A program made the translations under genes and the position numbers. From the NCBI GenBank assembly GCA_036971475.1, contig JBAIZL010000007.1, positions 32,787,002-32,851,001 on the forward strand: DNA of 64,000 nucleotides, given 5' to 3'. The notes beneath the pieces were generated by a model, which made no database searches, was not told the origin of the DNA, and was given only the letters and a program-made list of their open reading frames with translations. Position 1 is the first letter of the stretch; each line of letters begins with the position of its first letter. The DNA is from Prosapia bicincta. Lineage: Eukaryota > Arthropoda > Insecta > Hemiptera > Cercopidae. This document shows, piece after piece, positions 7,596 to 16,970 of this stretch.

Positions 7596-8793
7596 ATGAC
7601 CGATAAAAGTATTCAGTCAGAGGTGAGTATGAAATAGTGTGTTCTTTTTTCTAAATACTTTCTATTTTTCGTTATTCCAATTTTTCCATTGGTTTTTCCA
7701 GCCAACAAACAACGACGATGAAACGGGTATTTGGGATGATAGCAGACGTAGCCCAAGGACATCGTACTATAGCCGCCATTCGATGGAGGCCGAGCCGAGT
7801 ACCTCTGGTACCACATCGCAGGTAATTATATACAATTTAGACTATTATCAGAGGCTCATTTTCATATCTAATAATGATATGTTTCTTTCAGGGGACAAAC
7901 ACTCCGGCCAAAGGACCCGAGTCTACCAACCATCCAACACTGGTGATTATTGTATTCCTATTGCGTTATTAACGTTATCTTTGTATTTTTCATTACTAAT
8001 AAATTGTATTTCATAGGCTGGACCAATAAATCACGCTATCATCAGGGTCGGAAATCGAATTTTCTATTCAAGCGTGTTAGAGGAGGAACTGAAGCACATA
8101 CGAGGGGTCGAGCACGCCCGTATTGACTGTTTACTTTGTTTAGGACGCAGGATACGATATCCTCCTCAATATGCGGTAAGTTTTATTGAACAGTGATAGT
8201 AGTAGTATAGGCTTATACAAGATTTTTTTTAATTTCTATTTATTCCTTTTCTAGACTGTTGTGGAGTATGCACGTGCAGCTGCAGCACGTAGCGTAACGA
8301 CTGATGCACTACATATGCTAAGACGGCTTGTATCGGACCTAGAGGCGGCGTTGCGTAAAGACGCGTGTGAGGATAGCTTCTACGCAGTCGGCGTATGGAG
8401 GATTATTATTGGCGAGCTGGACAAGCTAGTTGAAGAAGGCAGAAGAAGAGTGGCTGTCGCTGAAGCGAAGGCAGTAATGGTCGAGCGAGACCCTCCATAC
8501 ACGGTCGTAAGTGTTACATTTTGTAGCGATACCTGTATTTATACTATTCGTGTACAATAATATAAATTATCCGCTTTGTACGTGTGTTGAAACAGAGAAG
8601 TTCGGGAGAGCAGATTGAAGGAGGCGGCTATCGTATAGCGGACTGCGTTGTATGCTTGGGAAAACCACCATGCACTGTCATCGTACCCTACGGCCACGTT
8701 TATTGCAACGAGTGTGCTGAAAAGGTGCAGATGTGCCCCATATGTAGGAAACACGTAGACAGACGCTACCGGCTATATCTGAACCTGGAGTAA
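7596..8793 (+). CDS. Spliced RING-like zinc-finger protein, six exons, 268 aa
   Basis: Predicted exons are 7596-7622, 7702-7821, 7892-7942, 8017-8175, 8255-8506 and 8596-8793. All five introns are GT-AG, 70-89 nt long and in phase 0, and the joined frame is open from ATG to TAA. The N-terminal part (1-66) is polar and Ser/Thr/Pro-rich. Exon 4 (67-119) ends with RIDCLLCLG (Cys104, Cys107). Exon 5 (120-203) is Ala/Arg/Glu-rich and probably helical. Exon 6 carries an IAP-like RING: Cys220, Cys223, His237, Cys240, Cys243, Cys250 and Cys253. The third ligand position is Tyr235, with a Cys at 229 that might or might not substitute. The C-terminal tail (RRYRLYLNLE) resembles the tail of the neighbouring IAP. 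RING proteins usually act as E3 ligases or dimerisation partners; whether this one binds zinc normally is uncertain. I do not recognise the full-length family. The donor of intron 3 (CTG|GTGATT) and the acceptor of intron 5 are the weakest sites. Confidence 0.75.
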
Positions 8794-8811
8794 TTGTTCA
8801 AAATATTCGTT

Positions 8812-8817
8812 AATAAA
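8812..8817 (+). terminator. Poly(A) signal of the RING-like gene (AATAAA)
   Basis: AATAAA begins 19 nt after the TAA stop at 8791-8793, followed by a T-rich stretch (GAGTTTTATTT). This supports 8793 as the true 3' end of the coding region. Confidence 0.75.
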
Positions 8818-8894
8818 GTCTTACCTGTATATCCAGAGTTTTATTTACACCATCATATTTCACAGCATCGATAGCCGCTTAACTATTGTTAAGG

Positions 8895-9123
8895 GTTGAC
8901 TCCAAGCTAGCTTTACCTAAGGCTCCGGGTTGGCTTTACCTGAGACTTTGCTCAATGATTGCCTTACCTAAGGCCCTGGTGGCTTCACCTAAGACCTGAC
9001 TTCAGGATGGTTTTAACCTAAGTCCAAGGTGGCTTTACCTAAGACCTGGGTGTCTTTACCTACGACCTGACTCCAGGGTAGCTTTACCTAGGGCCTACCT
9101 CAAAGGTAGCTTTACCTTAGTTA
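8895..9123 (-). repeat. GGTAAAGC minisatellite at the core/arm boundary, right
   Basis: About eight units of 27-30 bp, read on the plus strand as GGCTTTACCTAAGACCTGA and variants, i.e. the reverse complement of the left-hand GGTAAAGC family. The first six units (8895-9076) are core sequence without a mirror copy. From 9077 on the tract is part of the inverted arm. Confidence 0.85.
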
Positions 9124-9492
9124 GTATGCTGTAAATGATACAACATACCTAGACAGGCCTTGACGGTTTCTGCATAGCTATTTTGGTAAGCGTTGGTAGC
9201 TATGTCTAAGACCTAGGGCTTTTGCCGGTGCCTTCACTAACCATAGGCCCGTTTGAACCAGGTGTCAGTTTGCTGGTTGATTAGCGTAGGTTTTTCAACG
9301 TTGATTAGCTGATCTAGCCTTCACTAACCATAGCCTATTTGGACTTGGTGTCAATGTTGTTCGTTTGAACTTCGCGTATGTTGGTTGGTTAAACTTAGCG
9401 TAAGGCAGTGGTTTGGTTATTTGATCTAGCCTACACTGGCCATCACGGTATCAACATAGCCTCCGTCTCCGCCCTGGATGACGTCATATTCG
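9124..9492 (-). other. Inner right arm, mostly single-copy
   Basis: Mirror of 5660-6028, with no gene seen. It includes a TGACGTCA palindrome at 9479-9486. Confidence 0.55.
9479..9486. promoter_or_regulatory. TGACGTCA (CRE/ATF-type palindrome), right arm
   Basis: Exact mirror of the site at 5666-5673. It is preserved in both arms, as expected from arm identity alone, so its presence twice is not independent evidence of function. Confidence 0.35.
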
Positions 9493-10352
9493 ATCCGGAT
9501 ACTGTGTGTTAGCCTTAGTTGAGCCGTTCGTCGGATACTATGTGTTAGGCTAAGTCAGGCTAAGCATAGGTTACTATGTGTTATCCATTAGCTAAGCTAT
9601 GCATCGGACACTGTGTGTGTTAACCATAGTCAAACTAACCACTAGTTATTCACTAGCCTAGCTATGCTTTGGATACCATGTGTTAACCGTTAGTCAATCT
9701 ATACCTCGGATACTATGTGCTAGCCCTTGTCGGGCTATGCATCGTTTGTCGGGCTATGTATTTGATTCCAGGATTGGTGTCTGTTGTCAGGCTAGGTATC
9801 TATTGTCTAGTTATGTATCTTTTGTCTAGCTATGTAGGCTATGGTCAGGCTAGGTATCTGTTATCAGGCAATGTAGGCTATGATCATGCTAGGTATCTGT
9901 TGTCAGGGTGCTGGTTACTCTTGCGTCACCATAGATTTGTGTCTATGGATAACCAGCTTAGCATAGTATGTGGGTTTACACAGATAACACAGAATGTAGG
10001 CTAACTATATACATTACCCAAGCCATGCATTGGATACTTTATGTTAATCATTAGCCTAGCTATGTTACCCTTTAGTCAGGCTACACAACGGATATTCCAC
10101 TGCCAGGATCAACATCGGCTACTATGTGCTAACCATTAGCGAGGCTATGCACCGGATATTATGTGTTGGGGCATTCTCAAGCTACTTATCGGATACTATA
10201 TGTTAACCCTTCGTCGGGCTACGCTTCGGATACTATGTGTTAATGATTAGTCTAGCTATGTATCAGGTATTATGTGGGCAAGTTGTAGTCAGGCTACTGT
10301 GTGATAACCATTAGCTAAACTATGCATTGGATATAATTTGTTGGCCCTTGTC
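9492..10352 (-). repeat. ACATAGTATCCGA minisatellite region, right arm
   Basis: Mirror of 4800-5660, here read as TCGGATACTATGTGTTAACC and GGCTATGCATCGGA units of irregular 40-50 bp spacing, with the tighter AGGTATCTGTTGTCAGGCT cluster near 9780-9910. No gene is supported. Confidence 0.75.
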
Positions 10353-10774
10353 GATTTAGCATAATATAAATGCGGGCTTACACACATGTTTGTTTAACGC
10401 AGTATGTAGACCTAACATAGTATATACGCCTATCTATGATAGCATAGATGTTGGCCCGGCGTGGTATTTATGTAGGTTTACACGCATATTTGTTTAACAG
10501 CGTATATATGGCTATTTAGAGTATATTGCATGCTGGTTTAACATAGTATATAAGCTTATGTAGGATAGCATCCATGCTGGTTAGCATGGTATTTATGTAG
10601 GTTTACACGCATATCTGTTTATCACATTATGTAGGCTTAGCATATTATTTATGTAGGTATACACGCATATTTGTTTAACAGCGTATATATGGCTATTTAG
10701 AGTATATTGCATGCTGGTTTAACATAGTATATATGCCTATATTGGTTAGCATTGTATGTATATAGGTTGCGTAA
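10352..10774 (-). repeat. AT-rich repeat cluster with an extra 181-bp unit, right arm
   Basis: Mirror of 4560-4800 plus one duplicated unit. The phrase CGTATATATGGCTATTTAGAG starts at 10501 and again at 10682, a spacing of exactly 181 bp, and the sequence following each (TATATTGCATGCTGGTTTAAC) is the same. The left arm has this phrase once. This tandem duplication, or its loss on the left, is the only length change between the arms. Confidence 0.9.
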
Positions 10775-10806
10775 CTTTTTTAAATTATATTGTAATATTT
10801 GTTGAC

Positions 10807-10906
10807 CGTCATGGGCGTGATAGGTTAGCATTGTTAGCTATACCATATAGTACTTCCCGTATTATACAGTTGCCAGGTTCTACCTGATAGACGAGGTGAA
10901 ACTAGC
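10807..10906 (-). repeat. ~100-bp duplicated module, copy 2 (right arm)
   Basis: Mirror of 4427-4526, with CGTATTATACAGTTGCCAGG and the TACCATATAGTAC phrase. It is one of the four copies of this module in the element. Confidence 0.8.
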
Positions 10907-11568
10907 TCAGATCATATAGGCCCTGGCCAGTGGTTTACCGACATAGTGGGCACATTTAGGGGTTCATGTAAGTCGGCTAGGCATAGTATGCAGGTTTACA
11001 CGCATGTTTGTTTAACACATTATGTGTACCATCATGTATGTAGGCTTAACAAGCCCATGTATGATAGCTTGCATGTTGACTTAGCATCGTTTTATAACAT
11101 ATATTTATTCACGTTTTGTGATAGGCCTCATTATTAGTGTTTCTCCATATATACCTTTATATCTAGATACATTTACAGCTATAGGAGATGTCCATTGAGG
11201 CTATTTGATTATTTACACTGATTTCTGATTATATATATGTAGGCCTTGGTATGCCGACAGTACACAGTAATTTGATACAGTAATCAAAACATAAACACGT
11301 GCCTAAATTCACAACGACACAGCCGTGCGGGTTTTTATGCCTGCTATAGTGGTCGCCGGCAGCCGTTGCGGTTTTTAGATAATGCGTTATCTCTGCATGT
11401 CTGTACATGTCTAACACACGGTCAAGCGTATTCCCTGAAACGACGGGGCTTTATTGGTTTGTTTATTATTTTGTAGCATAGACAAATTTTGACAATCATA
11501 ACCCTTGCCCCCTCTAGTTATGGAGGGCCTAATACCTGAGTCGCTCGAACGCCGATACGTCGTCAAAT
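10907..11568 (-). other. Non-coding right-arm DNA (mirror of 3765-4426)
   Basis: Contains the mirror of module X copy 2 (about 11456-11568) and AT-rich short repeats. A G-to-C difference from the left arm lies near 11457. No gene is visible. Confidence 0.6.
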
Positions 11569-11580
11569 ATATTAAACCTT

Positions 11581-11682
11581 TACGTGGGCTTGATAGGTTA
11601 TGCATTGGTAGATGTACCATATAGTACCTCCCATATTATACGGTTGCCAGGATCAACCTGATAGAAGAGGTGAAAATAGCTC
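11581..11682 (-). repeat. ~100-bp duplicated module, copy 1 (right arm)
   Basis: Mirror of 3651-3752, containing the TACCATATAGTAC phrase and TATTATACGGTTGCCAGG. Confidence 0.8.
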
Positions 11683-12092
11683 AGGTCATAAGGGTTTGGC
11701 CTGTGGTTTACAAACATAGTAGGCCCATGTATGTTGGCCTAGCATAGTATGTATGTAGGCTTACATATTTGTTTAACACATTATGTGGGCTATCATATAT
11801 ATTGGTTTAACGCTGTATATAAGCCTTTCCGTCTTACAGCGACCGTTTGCGTGGACCTACAGGGCCCCTGTGTTGTGATTGGTCGATCATTTTTGGCAAT
11901 CAACCCCCCACTTGCTCTAGTGTGAATTTGCCTCAGGCCTTTCTCCAGGGTGTCTCTAGCTAGGGCCCGGCTTCGGGGTGGTTTTAACCTAGGCCCATAC
12001 TCTGTAGGGGCTGAACGCTCACCACGACTTGGTGGAGGTATTTGTCTTGGTCGAGAGGCTGTATTTGATATAGCATCCATCCTAAGGCCCGA
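11683..12092 (-). other. Non-coding right-arm DNA (mirror of 3241-3650)
   Basis: Carries the mirrored weak TATATA/CCAAT arrangement (about 11815-11882), decayed minisatellite units and module Y. No gene is supported. Confidence 0.5.
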
Positions 12093-12588
12093 CTCTTGGG
12101 CAGCTTTACTTAAGGGCTGACTGCTTCACCTAAAGTCTTGCTCCGAGGAGGCTTTACCTAGGCCCCGACTCCGTGGTAGCTTTACCGATGGTCTGGTTCC
12201 TGGGTTACTTTACCTAGGGCAAGGCTTCGGGATAGCTTTTACACGAGGCTTTGCTCCGTGTTAGCTTTACCTAAGGTTTAACTCCGTGGTAGCTTTACCG
12301 ATGGTCTGGTTCCTGGGTTACTTTACCTAGGCCCCGACTCCATGGTAGCTTTACCGATGGTCTGGTTCCTGGGTTATTTTACCTAGGGCATGACTTCGGG
12401 ATAGCTTTTACCCGAGGCTTTGCTCCGTGTTAGCTTTACCTAAGGTTTAACTCCGTGGTAGCTTTACCGGAGGTCTAGTTCCTGGGTTACTTTACCTAGG
12501 GCTTGGCTTCGGGATAGCTTTTACACGAGGCTTTGCTCCGTGTTAGCTTTACCTAAGGTCTAACTCTGTGGTAGCTTTACTTAGGACT
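12093..12588 (-). repeat. GGTAAAGC minisatellite, right arm
   Basis: Mirror of 2745-3240, read here as GTGGTAGCTTTACC units of 27-30 bp in a roughly 113-bp higher-order arrangement. Unit order matches the left arm without indels. Confidence 0.85.
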
Positions 12589-12982
12589 TGGTGGGGGTAT
12601 TTGTCTTGGTAGTTGGTATAGCAATCATCCTAGCCCTGCTCTTGTGTAGCTTTACTTATAGGCTGAGTGTATTGTTTATTAATTTAGTAGGATAGACAAA
12701 TTTTGAGTTTGGCAGTCGTTTACCCTGGGCCCCTCATCACCCGATTCATTTTGGGTAGACCACTATAGTTAGGGTGAGCCTACTACTACTTGCATAGAGT
12801 TGCTCGAGCGCTGATACGTCATCAGGTAACCATTAAGTCTTTCCAAAAGTTACCCCTCCACCGGAGCTATTCCTGGGTTACACTACCTAAGAGGCCTTAC
12901 TTCAGATAACCATTAAGTCTTTCCAAAAGTTACCCCCTCCACCGGAGCTATTCCGCCTATTATTTTTGGCATTCTGAAGACA
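12589..12982 (-). repeat. Modules X/Y and short duplication, right arm
   Basis: Mirror of 2351-2744: modules X and Y, then the duplicated GGAGCTATTCC segment at 12821-12954. No gene is visible. Confidence 0.65.
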
Positions 12983-13335
12983 ACCCACAGGTGAAACCAC
13001 CCCCGCATTGGTCCATAATAGACTCTACACATATCCCGTACGGTCATTTGATCCAACCGATCGATTTTTGGCAATTTCGTATTTTTTTTAAAAACTACCC
13101 CTAGGTGAAACAGCCCCCTCAGCAGCCCGTACTTGACTCTACACGTATCCCGTACTGTCTGTTGGTCCAACCGATCGATTTTTGGCAATTTCATATTTTT
13201 TGTAAAAACTACCCCTAGGTAAACCACCCCCGCAGCGTTCCTTATTGGACTCTAGACATATCCCATACAGCCATTCGATCAAACCGTTCGATTTTCGGCA
13301 TTTTCGTATTTTATTCAAAAACTACCCCTAGGTGA
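12983..13335 (-). repeat. ~114-bp tandem repeat block, right arm
   Basis: Mirror of 1998-2350: three and a part copies, recognised on this strand by AAAACTACCCCTAGGTGAAAC. Confidence 0.8.
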
Positions 13336-13387
13336 AACTACCCCTACCGACGCAATAATACACTCTAGACTCACCCTATCGGTCAAG

Positions 13388-13825
13388 GCACGTTTTTCCA
13401 AATTTTTTTTCGAAAACTACCCCCCACCCCCAATCCACCCCCGGAGCATCCCCCGCGTATGGTCCTGAACGTAGCCGAGGTCACCCCCAACACGTAGGTT
13501 AGGTTAGGTTTGATCCATTTTGGCTGGCTTGGGTCAGTGTGTTGGAAAAAAATTTTTTTCGAAAAACTACCCCCTACCCCTCTAAACGTGGTCGAAACCA
13601 CCCCCAAAGCTACGGTCAGGGTCACGACGTCCGCCCGCATCATCCGAAGCTACCCCTATAGTCCTAGGTTACGTAGCGGCCGATTTTTTTTTTTTTTTTC
13701 GAAAAACTACCCCCTACCCCCCCTGAACGTGGTCGAAACCACCCCTTGGTCTGGGGTCAAGGTCGGGATGACCTTGAGCATCATCCAAAACTACCCCTAT
13801 AGTCCTAGGTTACGTAGCGGCCGAG
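13388..13825 (-). repeat. Terminal ~140-bp repeat block, right arm
   Basis: Mirror of 1508-1945, ending 38 bp before the element terminus. The subterminal repeats are present in the same number as on the left. Confidence 0.8.
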
Positions 13826-13863
13826 TTTAGGGGTGGCTGTCCTATTCTATGCCCAGTTCTACT

Positions 13864-13869
13864 TTTGTA
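13864..13869. repeat. Target-site duplication, right copy (TTTGTA)
   Basis: Directly follows the terminus CCCAGTTCTACT and repeats 1464-1469. Counting 1423-1469 (47 bp) plus 13864-15188 (1,325 bp) and subtracting 6 gives 1,366 bp, exactly the period of the surrounding 8-mer repeat. This confirms a 6-bp duplication with no other loss or gain. Confidence 0.92.
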
Positions 13870-16800
13870 GAAATCGCAAAATCCATGAACTATAATTCAT
13901 GCATTTTTTTTAGAGCAAACATATGACAATTGCCATAGCTCCTATAATACTTATTATAGATCAATTCTAAGAGCACAATGCGAATCTATGGTCGACCTGC
14001 GTTTATTATGCCTTTTAAATGAGAAATCCATTTTTTGTAGAAATCGAAAAATCCATGAACTATAATTCATGCATTTTTTTTAGAGCAAATATATGACAAT
14101 TGCCATAGCTCCTATAATACTTATTATAGATCAATTCTAAAAGCACAATGCGAATCTATGGTCGATTCTGCGTTTATTATGCCATATAAATGAGAAATCC
14201 ATTTTTTGTAGAATTCGCAAAATCCATGAACTATAATTCATGCATTTTTTTATAGAAAATATATGACAATTGCGATAGCTCCTATAATACTTATTATAGA
14301 TCAATTCTAAGAGCACAATGCGAATCTATGGTCGATTCTGCGATTATTATGCCTTTTAAATGAGAAATCCATTTTTTGTAGAAATCGCAAAATCCATGAA
14401 CTATAATTCATGCATTTTTTTTAGAGCAAATATATGACAATTGCCATAGCTCCTATAATACTTACTATAGATCAATTCTAAGGGCACAATGCGAATCTGT
14501 GGTCGATTCTGCGTTTATTATGCCTTTTAAATGAGAAATCCATTTTTTGTAGAAATCGCAAAATCCATGAAATATAATTCATGCATTTTTTTTAGAGCAA
14601 ATATATGACAATTGCCATAGCTCCTATAATACTTATTATAGATCAATTCTAAGAGCACAATGCGAATCTATGGTCGATTCTGCGTTTATTATGCCTTTTA
14701 AATGAGAAATCCATTTTTTGTAGAAATCGAAAAATCCATGAACTATTTTTCATGCATTTTTTTTAGAGCAAATATGTGACAATTGCCATAGCTCCTATAA
14801 TACTTATTATAGATCAATTCTAAGAGCACAATGCGAATCTATGGTCGATTCTGCGTTTATTATGCCTTTTAAATGAGAAATCCATTTTTTGTAGAAATCG
14901 CAAAATCCATGAACTATAATTCATGCATTTTTTTTAGAGCAAATATATGACAATTGCCATAGCTCCTATATTACTTATTATAGATCAATTCTAGGGGCAC
15001 AATGCGAATCTATGGTCTATTCTGCGTTTATTATGCCTTTTAAATGAGAAATCCATTTTTTGTAGAAATCGCAAAATCCATAAACTATAATTCATGCATT
15101 TTTTTTAGAGCAAATATATGACAATTGCCATAGCTCCTATAATACTTATTATAGATCAATTCTAAGGGCACAATGCGAATCTATGGTCGATTGTGCGTTT
15201 ATTATGCCTTTTAAATGAGAAATCCATTTTTTGTAGAAATCGCAAAATCCATGAACTATAATTCATGCATTTTTTTTAGAGCAAACATATGACAATTGCC
15301 ATAGCTCCTATAATACTTATTATAGATCAATTCTAAGAGCACAATGCGAATCTATGGTCGACCTGCGTTTATTATGCCTTTTAAATGAGAAATCCATTTT
15401 TTGTAGAAATCGAAAAATCCATGAACTATAATTCATGCATTTTTTTTAGAGCAAATATATGACAATTGCCATAGCTCCTATAATACTTATTATAGATCAA
15501 TTCTAAGAGCACAATGCGAATCTATGGTCGATTCTGCGTTTATTATGCCATATAAATGAGAAATCCATTTTTTGTAGAAATCGCAAAATCCATGAACTAT
15601 AATTCATGCATTTTTTTATAGAAAATATATGACAATTGCGATAGCTCCTATAATACTTATTATAGATCAATTCTAAGAGCACAATGCGAATCTATGGTCG
15701 ATTCTGCGATTATTATGCCTTTTAAATGAGAAATCCATTTTTTGTAGAAATCGCAAAATCCATGAACTATAATTCATGCATTTTTTTTAGAGCAAATATA
15801 TGACAATTGCCATAGCTCCTATAATACTTACTATAGATCAATTCTAAGGGCACAATGCGAATCTATGGTCGATTCTGCGTTTATTATGCCTTTTAAATGA
15901 GAAATCCATTTTTTGTAGAAATCGCAAAATCCATGAAATATAATTCATGCATTTTTTTTAGAGCAAATATATGACAATTGCCATAGCTCCTATAATACTT
16001 ATTATAGATCAATTCTAAGAGCACAATGCGAATCTATGGTCGATTCTGCGTTTATTATGCCTTTTAAATGAGAAATCCATTTTTTGTAGAAATCGAAAAA
16101 TCCATGAACTATTTTTCATGCATTTTTTTTAGAGCAAATATGTGACAATTGCCATAGCTCCTATAATACTTATTATAGATCAATTCTAAGAGCACAATGC
16201 GAATCTATGGTCGATTCTGCGTTTATTATGCCTTTTAAATGAGAAATCCATTTTTTGTAGAAATCGCAAAATCCATGAACTATAATTCATGCATTTTTTT
16301 TAGAGCAAATATATGACAATTGCCATAGCTCCTATATTACTTATTATAGATCAATTCTAGGGGCACAATGCGAATCTATGGTCTATTCTGCGTTTATTAT
16401 GCCTTTTAAATGAGAAATCCATTTTTTGTAGAAATCGCAAAATCCATAAACTATAATTCATGAATTTTTTTTAGAGCAAATATATGACAATTGCCATAGC
16501 TCCTATAATACTTATTATAGATCAATTCTAAGGGCACAATGCGAATCTATGGTCGATTGTGCGTTTATTATGCCTTTTAAATGAGAAATCCATTTTTTGT
16601 AGAAATCGCAAAATCCATGAACTATAATTCATGCATTTTTTTTAGAGCAAACATATGACAATTGCCATAGCTCCTATAATACTTATTATAGATCAATTCT
16701 AAGAGCACAATGCGAATCTATGGTCGACCTGCGTTTATTATGCCTTTTAAATGAGAAATCCATTTTTTGTAGAAATCGAAAAATCCATGAACTATAATTC

Positions 16801-16970
16801 ATGCATTTTTTTTAGAGCAAATATATGACAATTGCCATAGCTCCTATAATACTTATTATAGATCAATTCTAAGAGCACAATGCGAATCTATGGTCGATTC
16901 TGCGTTTATTATGCCATATAAATGAGAAATCCATTTTTTGTAGAAATCGCAAAATCCATGAACTATAATT
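13864..16970. repeat. 171-bp satellite, 8-mer HOR (1,366 bp) right of the insertion
   Basis: The array resumes in register. GATTGTGCG markers at 15189 and 16555 are 1,366 bp apart, as on the left (57 and 1423). Other eight-monomer markers repeat at the same spacing: GTCGACCTGCG at about 13992, 15358 and 16724, and the TATAGAAAATATATGACAATTGCG variant. The pattern breaks near 16970, where a TTCATGCCTTTT variant begins a new arrangement. No gene is present. Confidence 0.93.

Larger units (their letters stand above)
1470..13863. mobile_element. 12.4-kb giant inverted-repeat element carrying a BIR-RING gene and a RING-like gene
   Basis: Sequence unrelated to the satellite, bounded by AGTAGAACTGGG...CCCAGTTCTACT and a 6-bp direct duplication. 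The structure is arm (4,606 bp), single-copy core (3,001 bp), inverted arm (4,787 bp). Known Polinton/Maverick elements make 6-bp duplications, have long terminal inverted repeats and start with AG, so a non-autonomous relative moved in trans is the best-fitting class. Against it, no protein-primed polymerase, integrase, protease, ATPase or capsid gene is visible, and the arms are much longer than usual Polinton termini. Alternatives are a foldback-type DNA transposon, a Dada-like element (6-7 bp duplications), or an integrated fragment of a DNA virus with inverted repeats. Base composition is clearly richer in G+C than the flanking satellite. Insertion is certain; the class is tentative. Confidence 0.9.
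9077..13863 (-). repeat. Right terminal inverted arm (4,787 bp)
   Basis: Reverse complement of 1470-6075, with the same order of blocks and only a few visible substitutions. Its extra 181 bp is fully explained by one additional tandem unit at about 10501-10681. As in the left arm, no gene is supported. Near-identity over 4.6 kb means either recent origin of the inverted duplication or continuing gene conversion between arms. Confidence 0.95.

Noticed and set aside
7639..8016. 125-codon continuous frame in the RING-like gene
   Set aside because: It reads through two GT-AG introns; in the exons it is out of frame with the joined reading that leads into the RING. The spliced model explains the region better.
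1470..13863. Classification as an LTR retrotransposon
   Set aside because: The ends are inverted, not direct; they do not read TG...CA; and no reverse transcriptase, integrase or primer-binding site is visible.
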